Shown here: positions 1 to 10,744 of the stretch, piece by piece
Position numbering within the stretch: position 1 is the stretch's first letter
Layout of the letters: each line of letters begins with the position of its first letter
Origin: Argyresthia goedartella
Taxonomy: Eukaryota > Arthropoda > Insecta > Lepidoptera > Argyresthiidae
Direction of reading: 5' to 3'
Length of the DNA: 64,000 nucleotides
NCBI GenBank assembly: GCA_949825045.1
Contig: OX463822.1
Coordinates: 33,854,703 to 33,918,702 of the forward strand
Program-made: the position numbers and the translations under genes
Notes under the pieces: model-generated
Told to the model about the DNA's origin: nothing
Seen by the model: the letters and a program-made list of their open reading frames with translations, nothing else
The model's database searches: none

Positions 1-157
1 GCACAACCAATTTTTAAAAGAGATCTAAAAATCAATATGTGGGAGTTTCGATGCCCTACTTCTCCCACAGTGGTCCATTGTAGAGAAGAGGCAAAAAATG
101 ACGTTTGCTAAGTAGGTATATGTCTACAGTAATAAAGAAATTTTGACTTTGACTTTC
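1..157 (+). mobile_element. 3' end of a non-LTR retrotransposon (weak)
   Basis: The segment ends in AATAAAG followed by TTTTGACTTTGACTTT near 133-157, a short-unit tail typical of LINE 3' ends in insects. No protein domain is visible in the part inside the window, so the clade is not assigned. It could equally be a SINE tail. Confidence 0.3.
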
Positions 158-1558
158 CCTAGTAAGAAATGTTTATATTTGGGCGGAACCTTCACATTTT
201 TCACGTCGTTACAAACAATCTTAGGAACACCCACAGAGCATTGAATATTAGCGAGAGGGCAAGCCGCCGCGTAACGGCTGACTATTGTATGCCCAGTGTG
301 CATACAGTGCATTCATTTGTAGGCTTGCGCATAACCGCTCGCGATCGGGTTCGGTCAATTTAGCTCACCGCTCCTCAAAGAACCAGTTCCGTGTTTACGC
401 TCTTTTAGCTCTTTCCGCTCCCGAGTCCGTGTCGTCGTGAACCAGAGAGATATAGACATATTGATCGCAGCTCGCACGCGAAACACGATCTCTTGTTATG
501 TCAGTTACTATAGGCTAGGCAAGGCAAGGCTATTTTGATGTTACTCTCTTTACTTTTCAATTGTGCATAGATGCACACGTCGTAACGTACCCGTAGTAAC
601 AATTCATCCATTGTTTGTCATTATAAATGAAGAAATAAGTATATGATAAAACAATTCGAATAGACAGCTTGAAGGATTCAAATTATTTCAAATATGTTTA
701 GATCACATCTTAGAATTATGAATAATAAATACTTTGATTTAAAAGTTAAAACACTTGTGATGTATATTATGTAGTATGTAAACCTAGGTAACGTGAACGT
801 CCGTCAATGATAAAGTTGACATATTCATATTATATTACTATTCGAACCAAACCTACAAAATAAAACTCCAACTCGAACAATGCAATAAACAACGTCTACG
901 CTCGCGAGCGCTCGGCTAAACTCAGCATCCGTTCCGTCCGAGTCTGCCAAATAGTGAGCGACATTCGACACTGTCGGTTCTAAAAATCGATCGATCTGGA
1001 AGTGAGCTGCCGAGCGTAGTGGTCAGTGAGCTGGAACGCTCACTTCGTTTGTGGGATCCACAGAGTACCTTGTGTGGGATCGATCAAAAGATCTGTGTCG
1101 CTCGCGAGCTACGCGAGCCTATTCATTTGCTCTCAGCGAGTGCACGCGCCGATCGCCTTAGAAAACTGACAACAATGAGGTTTTTTTCTCAGAAAATACC
1201 GATAGATGGCGCTGTGTAAGTTACTTTTTGAGGTCAGTGCCGCGTGGACCGTACATTTTCATTTTAACATCTAACTCGGACGAGTAAAGGTGTCGTCATT
1301 ACGGCGCTATTTGCATGTCAGCGAGGTGACATTTTACTCGGCCGGGTTATATTATACGGTCCACACTACACAGACAGACTATAGAATGACTCCGCCGCCG
1401 CGCCGCGCCGTCGGCCGTCAGCAGTTCGATGACGCTGGCAAATGATATGGTCTGTTAACTTTGTTGTTTTCTCGGTGACTTGACTGAGTGACGTTTGAAA
1501 TTCCGTTCATATGGCTGGCTCGGATTTTAGTGTTTGTTTGTTGTTGAGTTTTCAGTTT
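158..1558. other. No gene recognised
   Basis: I see no coding region, splice-consistent exon or structural RNA here. Short open frames are isolated and show no domain. Two GC-rich patches (about 890-1180 and 1370-1440) stand out from the AT-rich surroundings and may be repeat or promoter-like DNA, but nothing identifies them. Confidence 0.4.
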
Positions 1559-1905
1559 TGTTACGAAAGTGACCAATTTAGTCGCCTTGGGGGGGGCCCC
1601 ATCCCCCTGACGCTACTCCCATTACAAGGTATGCACCGTTCTTGAGAAAATTATCTTTTTGTATCCTCATTTTTGAGGTTATGTTTAAATAAATTTGCTA
1701 CGAAAGTAACCAATTTCGCATTATTATTTCGAAATCGTCTTGAGGGGGGGGAGGGGGGGCCCCATCCTCCTGATACTACTCCCATTACAAGGTAATGAAC
1801 CGTTCTTGAGAATATTAACTTTTTATAACCTCATTTTTGAGGTTATGTTTACATAACTTCGCTACGAAAGTGACCTATTTCGCATTATTATTTCGAAATC
1901 GCCTT
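1559..1905. repeat. Diverged tandem repeat, about 137-164 bp unit
   Basis: The block opening with a TACGAAAGTNACC motif recurs near 1561, 1697 and 1861. Each copy is followed by TCG..CTT. The first two continue with a G-run, GGGGCCCCATCC and CCCATTACAAGGTA, then the phrase CCTCATTTTTGAGGTTATG; the third diverges after GCCTTAGCTCC. At least two full copies and one partial copy are readable. Confidence 0.65.
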
Positions 1906-2019
1906 AGCTCCGGCTACTATGGCCTATTAAAAAGGCAAGTATTTAATCGCACATTAAAAATAATGATTTTCACAGCAAAAAAGGATCTCCAAAAACCCTA
2001 TTTTTGTTTTAAGTATTTT

Positions 2020-2100
2020 TGTTGTTCTTACATGTTCAACCTTATACGAAGGATAAAGGGGGCTTCGCTTCGCTCACCCCCTTTACCCTTCACCTAAGCT
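2020..2100. repeat. Dispersed repeat, inverted copy also at 16349-16425
   Basis: AAAGGGGGCTTCGCTTCGC and the following CACCCCCTTTACCCTTCACC read, on the opposite strand, almost the same as 16349-16390. The flanking part (CTTACATGTTCAACCTTATACG) is also matched there as its complement. The two copies therefore represent one repeat family inserted in opposite orientations. Family unknown. Confidence 0.6.
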
Positions 2101-2668
2101 ACCGCAGTATTTTGCCCTGAATGCCCATTTGTACATTTCATTATCGCTTTTTATCTGATTTGAGGTTAGAAACTATTTTTATTTAAACTCGATAAATATG
2201 CATTACCTTGTAATAAGAGTGGTAGTGTTACAATCAGGGAGCCAGCCCCTACCAGATTTAACCCCTTTTACCCCCTTCTCCTGCGAAACGATTCTAGACC
2301 CAAGCCGAATTCTCCTTATCAGATCCCGAGCTCCGGCTGGTAGTAGCTGACACAAATAGTAACTCTTGTGCATGTGGAGCTGGATTCCAAGGAAAATATG
2401 AAGGTACTGCATGTTTTTTCAAGGTGTTTTTATAATCTGGAAAAACAATAAGACATTATTTTTCTGGGTGGTGCTTATTGTTGCAATGCATATTTTATGT
2501 ACATTTTATTTATGCGAGCGAACATGTCAGCCGTCAGCCAGAGAGCACAACTACATCAGAGCCAGAGGTATGTTATTTTTTGTAGCTTCTATAATGATGA
2601 TCTAGCTATCTATCTATAGATGATGTAGATCTAGAGTACCTTATGCCATAAAAAGTCCACAAACTTAC

Positions 2669-2858
2669 GGGGCTGGTAGTATGAATCCATGTAATCGGAG
2701 TTTTTGAAATGTAATGGGCATATTTGAAGGCAATGTCTGTTTTTAAATTTCTTCCTTAGTTTCACTGCTTTTATCCAAAGAGATCTTTGAGGTTCTTGTT
2801 TTGGAAAGCTATAACACCCATTATTCTTGCATTCAAGCACAACACAAACACGAGCCAT
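2669..2858 (-). CDS. THAP-type zinc finger, first coding exon (partial gene)
   Basis: The conceptual product starts MARVCVVLEC and shows the THAP layout. It has a first Cys pair (C5, C10), the SFPK segment, RSLWIKAV with the conserved Trp, and the distal ICPLHF Cys/His pair that completes a C2CH zinc site. I start at the second Met (2858) because THAP domains begin immediately before the first Cys; an upstream in-frame Met adds seven residues (2879). The frame stops 38 nt past 2669, but a strong donor (C|GTAAGT) sits at 2669/2668 directly after the Cys/His pair, so the exon probably splices at phase 1 to a downstream exon that I could not find. THAP proteins are DNA-binding and often transposase-derived. 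This exon is head-to-head with another THAP exon at 3236. Confidence 0.6.
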
Positions 2859-3060
2859 CTTCTTTTTGTCGGTGTCCACTGTCCAGAAGGTGTCCAGCCA
2901 GAACAGTTATTTAATTTAAACGTAAAATTTGAGTCCAATCTTCCAACTTGAACAAAACTTGAACGACGACGTCTTTCGTTCCCAAAGAGATCACTCGGAA
3001 AAAAAACACGAAAAAAAGCCCACGGTATTCCCCATTCAATTCACAGATTAAAATCTCACC

Positions 3061-3102
3061 AGAGCAATACGTGCAGTGCTTTAGTACTGCACTTATTGCT
3101 CT
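3061..3102. repeat. 17-bp-arm inverted repeat between two divergent THAP exons
   Basis: AGAGCAATACGTGCAGT (3061-3077) and ACTGCACTTATTGCTCT (3086-3102) are nearly perfect complements around an 8-nt loop. The hairpin lies in the 377-bp interval between the divergent THAP starts at 2858 and 3236, where a shared promoter would be expected. Confidence 0.75.
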
Positions 3103-3235
3103 GTGGTCTGCACTTCAGGTCTGCACAATGGCAATCTGAGTCTACGCGAGAAAAAGAATGGATTTGCCCAACGCCATCTGTTGGATTTTGCGGAAGCAGT
3201 GCTGAGAAAATACCTCATTAGCTTTATTTTCTATA

Positions 3236-3315
3236 ATGCCGGCCTGTGCAGTTGTCCTATGTGAAAATCGCAGTGATTCGACAAATTTCCATAACAAGGG
3301 TATAACATTTCACAG
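3236..3315 (+). CDS. THAP-type zinc finger, first coding exon
   Basis: The exon reads MPACAVVLCENR... and ends ...GITFHR, matching the start of a THAP domain (M-P-x-C-x4-C-x-N-R, then F-H-R before F-P). It ends CACAG|GTAAAT, a good donor, with 80 nt giving phase 2. The same phase and the same residue position are used in the THAP gene at 51.9 kb. No matching second exon (W...CSxHF) is recognisable before the LTR retrotransposon at 4666. The rest of the gene may be interrupted, far downstream, or lost. Confidence 0.6.
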
Positions 3316-3879
3316 GTAAATACTGAAAATACAATATTTCTTCAATAAAACAACATGATTAACGAAATATTCCGAGGAAGTAATGCTATTGAGTCACATC
3401 CAGATTCCGTCTCTCTCATACTCATTAGCGTTACCTACTAGCGAGAGAGACAGGAAATAAATGTAATGTCTCTGACGCTGTGTGTGCTGTGTACCGGCTT
3501 TATGAAACAATGTTCGCCTCATGCGCACGTATACAGCCACGTAATTGCTTTGCCTGTGTTTACCAATACGAGAGTAGGGCCTGGATAAATGTGTAAGTGG
3601 TTATTATGTGTGCGTGTTCGTTGTGTTTATTTAATGATACGTTGTGTGTGTGAATTCAGCTTGCGACAGTCGGTTTGCATACAAATAGGCTGAACGCCCT
3701 ATCTCCTATGTTAAGTTATCTGTGGGAACACCGAACGAACGATTTCTGTGGCGGTGGAGAGAAGTTTTCTTGCTTTCATAGCAAGACCTTGTCAAAAGTC
3801 CTGTATCTTTGATTTTTGAAATTGTTGCATTGAAAACCCTCAGTATAGCAGGTAGTTCCTCTGATTTTTTCTTCCATTA
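3316..3879. other. No gene recognised
   Basis: Intron-like or intergenic DNA after the THAP donor. There is no second THAP exon and no recognisable repeat family. Confidence 0.4.
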
Positions 3880-3951
3880 TCTCCCGTGGTCTAATGGGTT
3901 TCATGCTGGCTTCTCACACAGGAGATACAGGTTCGTTTCCTGACCATGTAC
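3880..3951 (+). mobile_element. tRNA-Glu-like head of a SINE or tRNA pseudogene
   Basis: The segment carries an A-box-like TGGTCTAATGGG (3887-3898), an anticodon-loop-like TTCTCAC, and a B-box GGTTCGTTTCC (3930-3940), at tRNA spacing. It resembles tRNA-Glu (CUC) but the arms do not pair cleanly, so it is not a functional tRNA. The following 130 bp (GCAGCAGGTCCCGGCTACTA, then GCTGAGCCAGCGTGGTGGA near 4060) resembles common insect repeat bodies; the latter phrase recurs near 33220. Confidence 0.5.
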
Positions 3952-4415
3952 CAATGAGATAATTAATTTATCTTAAAAACATTATCGGACGTTCGGACGG
4001 ACACGGTAAGCAGCAGGTCCCGGCTACTATCGCTACGTAGTAGTGGCCGTAACGCCCGCGCTGAGCCAGCGTGGTGGAGTATGTCTTAACAATATGTCAC
4101 TTATGTTGCCATAGATTATTTTTAGTATTTCCTGACAAGGTATTTTTACATAGTTTATTAATCTTCATTGTGCCATCTGTGATTGTGCCAGTACACTTGG
4201 TTTTCATTCGTAAGTGGCATTCCCATATGATTTCTCCGGTTTTTTTATACGTTTATTTCAGTTAGTATCGGGCTTTCGTACCGTACACACACACACACAC
4301 GTATTTTTTGCTTCTCGTGCATATAAACAGCTCCGGGTCAACGAGCCAAGGATGGAGAAGATATTGATGACTTAACCTATCGATAATTTTACCTGTCCGT
4401 AAACTCTTAACAATT
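3952..4415. other. Repeat-rich spacer with a (CA)n run
   Basis: This holds the putative SINE body up to about 4080, then AT-rich DNA, a short (CA)9-type microsatellite near 4284-4301, and probably the 5' UTR of the LINE whose ORF1 starts at 4416. No host gene is seen. Confidence 0.4.
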
Positions 4416-4628
4416 ATGGGAAAGTTTCTGATCAGGAGCGCATCAAGCTCCAACCTCAGCAACAAACGCGACAGAGAAGACAATCAAGATTGTCAACTAG
4501 CTAAACGCACAGCAATTATGGGAAAGTTTCTGATCAGGAGCGCATCAAGCTCCAACCTCAGCAACAAACGCGACAGAGAAGTCGACTAGTTGACAATCAA
4601 GATTGTCAACTAGCTAAACGCACAGCAA
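4411..4628 (+). repeat. 102-bp in-frame tandem duplication in LINE ORF1
   Basis: CAATTATGGGAAAGTTTCTG starts at 4411 and again at 4513. The 102-bp period is 34 codons and both copies open with ATG GGA AAG. The second copy carries an 11-nt insertion that completes a near-perfect palindrome (4586-4613, CTAGTTGACAATC arms) and brings an in-frame TAG. Confidence 0.85.
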
Positions 4629-4665
4629 CTCATATAAGTCTCAAAGATCCGCCCTCACGACGACT
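4416..4665 (+). pseudogene. LINE ORF1, amino-terminal part (left of the LTR insertion)
   Basis: The frame from ATG 4416 reads a Ser/Asn/Arg-rich start (MGKFLIRSASSSNLSNKRD) that is repeated once, then is shifted by the 11-nt insertion. Past that point another frame (AKRTATHISLKDPPSRR) runs to the LTR boundary. I infer this is the same LINE ORF1 that continues at 15427, because the LTR element carries a GACT target duplication at both edges and the right flank is coding for a LINE ORF1. The frame across the two flanks does not match perfectly, so this assignment is moderate. Confidence 0.5.
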
Positions 4666-6873
4666 TGTAATGGTACACGAGAGTCGGTACATTTGATACT
4701 TCATTCTGCGTGATAGAGGGCTAGCCCAACGCCGCGCTGTTTTGAATACGAATCGGTTCAGATAACGTTTGGGGGTTTTGCGTAGCTAAGTGGCAAGTTA
4801 GCAAAAAAAAAACAGAGCCGACGCTTGGGATGGTTCGGAGAAGTTTACAGGTCAGTTTTTTTTGTCGCATTCCTGCGAGATGTGTAGAGATCAGAGCCGA
4901 TTTGGCTGCGCGTTGAATAAAATTATGAATAACTAAATAATGAAAGGTTATTATGGAACGATACGGAGAAAGCTATTATGTTGATTGCAAATACACAATT
5001 GCGATTGAGGTATGATATGGAGAGTCTGACACCGCTAGTTTGGATAGCATTCTAGTGGTCTTTGCTACGCGCGTCTAGCGGTCGGGTATGCTTAATTAAT
5101 CGCAACAAGCTTTTATTGGTCAGCGATCAACAGATTCTGTGTATCGGCAGTACCAAATGATTTGAGTGATCACCTACGGTTGATCATAGTGAATATGCGT
5201 ACACACAATTTGTAGAACGGCGGATCTGCATGGCATGGTTGAAATTAGACCATGTGTAGTTAGTGATAAGAAGCTTCGCTTGGGCAGAGCGTGTTCGCAA
5301 AGGACGCATATAAATACGAGAGCGTGGGAGGGGAGAGCATTCAGTCTCAGCGTCTAGCTACTGTGACAGTCGTCTTTCACGAGTTCTAAACAGTTTTGTC
5401 TGCCGTGTTACGCGTCAGAACTATACGAAATTGTGATTGCGAAGTTTCAGTGGGTTTTCGTGAGTGTCTGAAGCGCCGAGATATACCTCGGTTCCTAACC
5501 TTTATATCAACCAACCCCAAATTCCAAAACTATCCTTGGGTCGTTAGAAAAGAACTTGTAAGTCAATTTTATCTGAGTCTGAGTCTGGGCTTGGAGCGAC
5601 CCTAAATTCCTTTCTCCTTCACCATAGGGTTCCTGGATTGGCTCTTAGGATATTCGCGGGCTAATCCTCTCCTCATTCCTTTCGAGTAGCGAGTTTTGAA
5701 ATTCCCACACACATAGTCATTAAACATTCAAGCACATTCAAATCAAACTCAACCATTTTCGAGTGGTGTCGATAATGGACGTGGTATAACACTAGGTTTT
5801 AGACTAGGCTAGACAGGAGTTTAGTTGCGGCTAAACCTAGGTTGGCAGGGCATAGGGAGACTGTTTGATCGATGAGGTTCCGCGGATGGAAATAACAAAT
5901 TCAGAACAAAGTTAAACCGGTGTCAACACAGATAACATATCCTGTTGATATTTTGACATTTGAGTGTTGTCGGGGACGCGCGAAGAGATCAATTTACAGT
6001 CTAAGGTTCATTGTTTAGGTCCGGGTAGGTGTTTTGCATTGCCTTGGGTCAGGTTGGATTCAAGTTGCATCTTTAAATTAAATGTAAATTTCGCTGGAGG
6101 TCTAATGTGTAGGCTGAGTCGGTATATATGATTTGGCTCAGCCCAGGACGTGCTGTGGCTAGTGGAATTCATAGTTCGGTATTTATTGAACTATGCACTC
6201 CGCTTTGGTGTGGGTTAGATCTCCTAAAACAATAATGCTTGCGTTTCGATAACATCCAGCTCAAATTGCGCAGAGTTGAAGGTTTCAAAACGTTACGGAC
6301 CTTTTGAGGTAACCGCTAGTTCAGAACCCATTTCGGAAAATCAAATCGCAATTGTGTAAACCGGTCTTTTCGGATCGTTATTGCCGTGAACCAAATATAT
6401 AATTGGAACCACCACAAGCCGCTACTAGCGAGCACATGAAATATCATTGAGTACTCACGTCGTAAAACTACGACGGATATCTATACGATATCACAAACAA
6501 ATATTATAAACTGTGGTCGACCACTAAAACAAAAGAAGTTCCAATCGCCCATATACACAAAAACCAATTGGTACCATCAACCATAAAATATAACAACGAT
6601 CGTTTTGGCGCAATACACCGCTGACTGATGCGAATTACCGGCTCGCGGACATATGTGCTTTCTCTGTCTAACTTGAAACTGTAACTTCCTGAACCAAACT
6701 TCGTTCGACTATTGTACGCCTAACGAATTTCTCGACGAACGAGAAATTCAGACTTATCATTCTTAACTTACAAATCTTACAGCTGAATCGGGTCCTCTCA
6801 TTTTGAGGTAGATAGAATAGACGATCATAGCTACTGATAGCGGCGGCGCGACCTTAGCCCTGGGGCCGTTACA
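4666..6873 (+). repeat. 5' LTR (2208 bp)
   Basis: Starts TGTAATGG and ends CCGTTACA, matching 13218-15426 except for about seven substitutions and one A-run length change (for example 4702 C versus A, 5221 region A versus C, 5940 region G versus A). At 2.2 kb it is far longer than the few hundred bases usual for insect Ty3/gypsy LTRs. The 69-codon open frame at 5396 is present in both LTRs, but nothing supports it as a gene. Confidence 0.95.
5309..5346 (+). promoter_or_regulatory. LTR core promoter (TATA box and initiator)
   Basis: TATAAATA at 5309-5316 is followed 24 nt later by TCAGTC at 5341-5346, which fits the arthropod initiator consensus TCAGT at the usual TATA spacing. The same pair is at 13862-13869 and 13894-13899 in the 3' LTR. 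This would place the U3/R border about 675 nt into the LTR. Confidence 0.7.
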
Positions 6874-6879
6874 GATTTC

Positions 6880-6897
6880 TGGTGCCGAGACCGAAGG
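6880..6897 (+). other. Primer-binding-site candidate
   Basis: TGGTGCCGAGACCGAAGG begins six bases after the end of the 5' LTR. A TGG start is expected for pairing to a tRNA 3' CCA end. I did not identify the tRNA. Confidence 0.5.
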
Positions 6898-7041
6898 ATA
6901 TCCTAGATAGTCTGATACCTAGGTATTCTAAAAGAATCAAGGTCTAACGCGTTACTTTAAAAAATAACACAACGTAGAAACGATTTTAAACAGTTCAGTT
7001 TTGTAAATAAGAAATAAGCAAAAAAAAGGGGCATTGGAATA
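6898..7041 (+). other. Short gag leader
   Basis: Untranslated leader between the primer site and the gag ATG. Nothing distinctive is seen. Confidence 0.4.
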
Positions 7042-8061
7042 ATGGCCGGCCGGCTTAGAAAAAACGTTGGTCGGGTAGCACGAGACGTTTCACTTTCGCA
7101 TACAAGTGAAATGGCGTCAGGGCAGGTGACGCAATTGTTATCTGAAATAGTGAATAGATTAGACAGTTTGGAAAGGGGTTCCAGCACGAGCAATGCTAGT
7201 AGGACTTCGGACAGACAGACTGATAGAAAGGAACTAGAGACGTTTGAACAATCGGTAGAAAAACGTCAATCATGCATTGTGAAAATGACACAGAAGTTGC
7301 CGACATTCGATGGGCGGAGTTCGGAAAATCCGATGATTTTCTTAAGAGATTTAAAGGCTTATATTAAAGTCTCGGGAGATAGTTCTAGGGCTTTGATATG
7401 GGCAACGGATAGTTTGGTAGGAATTGCAAAAGTTCGAATGAGCATATACAGAGACTCATGGCGAACCTATGATAATGAACAGGAATTAATTAAGCAAAGG
7501 TTCCTAACTGCGAAGTTTGATTCCAAGAAAGGTCAAAGTATGGAAGAATTCTTTGCCTCTCAATTGAATAGCATATATGAGCTTACGATACCGTTTACTG
7601 ATACGGAGAAAATCAACACGATTTTCAGACAGTTGCCGCGTGATATTCAGGTAGCGTTTTTTGCTAGAAAGGAACCTATGACTATACGGGATGCGGTCGA
7701 GTTCCTTCGGCATTTAGAACGGAATGTCGATGGAGGATTAAGTGCGTTGCATGGTTCGGAACCTATGAATACGAATAACGTAAGGCGGGATAGCTACATG
7801 CGTGGGCAATATCGAGCTATGCGGGTAAATACGTTACGTTATAACGCGGTGAGTCGTAGGAATAATTATAACGCGGGAACGAAGGGGCGAAACGAATTTG
7901 GGACGCGCGGTCGCGGTTATTTTCGCGGTAGAGGTAGACAGCCTCAGGCTAGTTTCAAGGCGATAGAGTTCCAAAGGGGCAATGATGGTTCAGATAATAC
8001 AGAGGCAGGGCAAAGTTCAAGTGACAGGAATAATGCGATAAATCAGAATTCAAAAAACTAG
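7042..8061 (+). CDS. Gag-like protein of the LTR retrotransposon
   Basis: A 339-residue frame just upstream of pol occupies the gag position. Residues about 28-47 (VTQLLSEIVNRLDSLERG) look like a short coiled coil. The middle, about 85-230, has the helical, Trp- and Leu-containing composition of retrotransposon capsid domains (PMIFLRDLKAY, MEEFFASQL, LPRDIQVAF). The last 80 residues are Arg/Gly/Asn-rich with FGTRGRGYFRGRGRQ, and there is no CCHC zinc knuckle, so RNA binding probably rests on the RG-rich tail. The frame ends at UAG 8059-8061 and pol continues in the same frame. Identity as gag rests mainly on position. Confidence 0.85.
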   Translation: MAGRLRKNVGRVARDVSLSHTSEMASGQVTQLLSEIVNRLDSLERGSSTSNASRTSDRQTDRKELETFEQSVEKRQSCIVKMTQKLPTFDGRSSENPMIFLRDLKAYIKVSGDSSRALIWATDSLVGIAKVRMSIYRDSWRTYDNEQELIKQRFLTAKFDSKKGQSMEEFFASQLNSIYELTIPFTDTEKINTIFRQLPRDIQVAFFARKEPMTIRDAVEFLRHLERNVDGGLSALHGSEPMNTNNVRRDSYMRGQYRAMRVNTLRYNAVSRRNNYNAGTKGRNEFGTRGRGYFRGRGRQPQASFKAIEFQRGNDGSDNTEAGQSSSDRNNAINQNSKN

Positions 8062-8085
8062 TGGACTCGCGCGGGTCGTTCGCGC
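8059..8085 (+). promoter_or_regulatory. Probable UAG readthrough signal between gag and pol
   Basis: Gag ends at UAG (8059-8061) and the same frame stays open into pol. Seven bases after the stop begins a hairpin: GCGCG (8069-8073) pairs with CGCGC (8081-8085) around GGTCGTT. The first in-frame AUG in pol is at 8587, beyond the protease active site, so independent initiation would lose protease. Gammaretroviruses express gag-pol by suppressing a UAG with downstream RNA structure. An ordinary nonsense mutation in this copy is the alternative. Confidence 0.55.
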
Positions 8086-10744
8086 TCAGATATTTATTAC
8101 GGTTCGGGTGGACAGCCGATCAAATTGGAAAAAAAGCATAGACTGTATGATTTGTGTAATTTGGATTCGAACGTGGGTGTGAATGAATTTATTCAATTAT
8201 TAGCGCATAAAGCGCATGGATATGCCGTGTGTTTAGAGGAAAAATCTAGATCGAATTGTATAGGCCGAAATGACAGGCGTTTACATACGATATTCAGAGA
8301 CGACGATTCGACTGAGTGTGGGCGCGATTTATGTAGTACATTGACATTACCTGAGATAGATGTGCGTATTGGGAATATTGTTGTAAGGAGTTTGATTGAT
8401 TCGGGGAGCGAAATCAGTGTAATAAGTCGGAGAGTGTACGAAGAAGTGTGCAGTCAATTGGGAAAACCGACGGAAATACCGATTCCAAGTTTGAGAATCA
8501 CAGGTGCATTTGGAGTCAGTAAGGAAAAGGTTGATAAATTAGTAACGTTACCATTAACAATAGGTGAATGCGTTATCGATACTCCAATGCTAGTATTAAC
8601 AAGGTTGCCTAAAGATTTAATTTTAGGGTTTGATTTTATACAACAGACGCGAGCCAGTTTAATGTGTGAGGGTAATAAGAGGCTAATTATACGAAGCGCC
8701 GGGCGGATGTGTGAAATACCATTAGGTATTGGCCCTAATCAGGACTCTTGCTGTTGTACAATGGAAGTACAGAACCAAGATACCTGTAGAAATATGATAG
8801 AGGAATATGTGAATAATTCATCAATACCTGTTGAACACAAAACAAAGTTATTGCCGATGTTAAATAAACATGCAGAGTTGTTTAGCGATAGGGTAGGTCG
8901 GACAAATAAATATATACATGAGATAAAAATGAGAGATGAAACGCCTTTCGTAAAACGAAGCTATCCCATACCGTTCGCATATCGCGATAAAGTAACAAAA
9001 CGATTGGAAGAAATGGAAGTGATAGGTATTATTAGCAGGCAATCTACGGATTTCAGCAGTCCATTGACTTGTACATTAAAGAAATCAGGAGAGGTCCGTA
9101 TTTTGCTAGATGCACGACAATTAAACACGGGAATGGTTGGTGAGGTTGAAACCACACCTTTAATGAGTGAGATATTGCAATCCGGGCGCCGGATAAACTA
9201 CATAGGGGTTATTGATATCAAAGATGCGTATTTTTCTATAACATTATCAGACGAATCTAAACGATACACGGGTTTTGTATATCAAGGCAGAAGTTATGTT
9301 TACAACGTTTTACCTCAGGGGTTGAAAACCAGTGTGGGTTCATTTTCGAGGGCGATGGACTTAATTCTAGGGCCAGAGGTTAGGTCATATTGTTTAAATT
9401 TTGTTGACGATTTGGCAATTTTAACTGAGGGTGACTTCGAACAGCATTTGTCTCAAGTGGACACGGTTCTGAGTAAATTGAAAGACGCGGGCTTCACATG
9501 CAAACTAAAAAAATGCGAGTTCGCACAAAAAAAGGTCAAGTTATTGGGGCATATTTTGTCTACACAAGGTTTGCAGATGGACCCGGACAAAATTGAAACA
9601 CTTAAATTATATCCGTCACCCAGAACTGTCAGGCAATTGAGGGCGTTTTTGGGGTTCATAAATTACTTACGGAGGTTTATAAAAAATTTTGGAATGTTAA
9701 CACAGCCCTTGTACAATTTATTACGGTCTGGAGTTAAGTTCGTCTGGAGTGCGCACGTGCAGAGTGCTTTTGACGAGATAAAAAAACAATTCTCAGAAAG
9801 TATAATATTGAGTCAGCCATTGGCGGGAAAAACATATTATGTTCAATGTGACGCCAGCGCTATAGGAATTGGGGGCTATGTTTATCAATTAGATGATTCG
9901 GGCCAGGAACGAATTATAGGGTTCTGTTCGCAGGCATTTAAGGGTGCTCAGACGAGATGGGCTATCAGTGAACAAGAAATGTATGCAGTTATATACACCT
10001 TAAAGCGATTTGAGATATATTTGCGGGGAGAAAAAGTTATTATTAGAACTGATCATAAAAGTTTGACGTTCATTAAGTCGTGGACTTTATTAGGGACACG
10101 CGTAACTAGGTGGGTTATGTTTTTAGAGCAATTCGATTACGACATAGAATTTGTGCGAGGGACTGATAATCAAATTGCCGACACGCTAAGCAGGCAAATA
10201 GCGGGACCTGGAGGTATGATTGACAGTACAAATGTTCAGCCGGGGATATTCTGGTTTCAGGCATCGAATACCGCAAGTGTTATTTCGAGTTTACGGGACA
10301 TTGCGAGATTACAAAGCGAAGATGAGCAGTTAAATCGAATTAGCGGTTGTATCAGACGTAGTGTCGTAGATACGGGAACAAGAGGTTTTGAAAATTACAA
10401 GCTAGTAGGTGATACGTTATATTTTCACGTGCCGAAGCGGAACGTACAGTTGCTAGTAATTCCGAAATCACTACAGGAGGAACTAATTTTACACATACAT
10501 GAAGAAATAGGTCACTACGGCAGATATAAAATATTAGCACTGATGAAGGACAGATATTATTTTCTTCATATGAGTAGGGTGATTAGCGCGGTGATAAGAA
10601 GTTGTGACATATGTCAAAAGGTCAAACCAAGTACTAACAATACCGTTGGTCTTTGTACACCGGTGTTGGCGGAAAAGTTGGGTGAGAAAGTTTTCTCGGA
10701 CCTTTATTGGCCATTGCCCGTAGGTAAATTCGGATATCTATATA
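8062..10744 (+). CDS. Pol polyprotein, part 1 (protease, RT, RNase H, integrase start)
   Basis: Domains in order, numbering from codon 8125. The aspartic protease has DSGSE at about 92-96. The reverse transcriptase has VLPQGLKTS and the catalytic LNFVDDLAIL at about 425-434. The RNase H has VQCDASAIGIGG and a TDHKSLTF segment. The integrase zinc domain has H...H in HIHEEIGHYG and C..C in CDICQKV at about 790-830. There is no Met until 8587. The frame is open from the gag stop to the mariner. The integrase core is cut at 10744 by the mariner insertion, which adds a premature stop; the reading frame continues in register at 12056. Confidence 0.92.

Noticed and set aside
3880..3951. Functional tRNA-Glu gene
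   Set aside because: A and B boxes are present but the acceptor and anticodon arms do not pair, and repeat-like sequence follows directly. It fits a SINE head or pseudogene better.
5396..5605. 69-codon frame present identically in both LTRs (also 13949-14158)
   Set aside because: Identity follows from LTR identity, not selection. It has no domain, and its apparent start is not an ATG in a good context.
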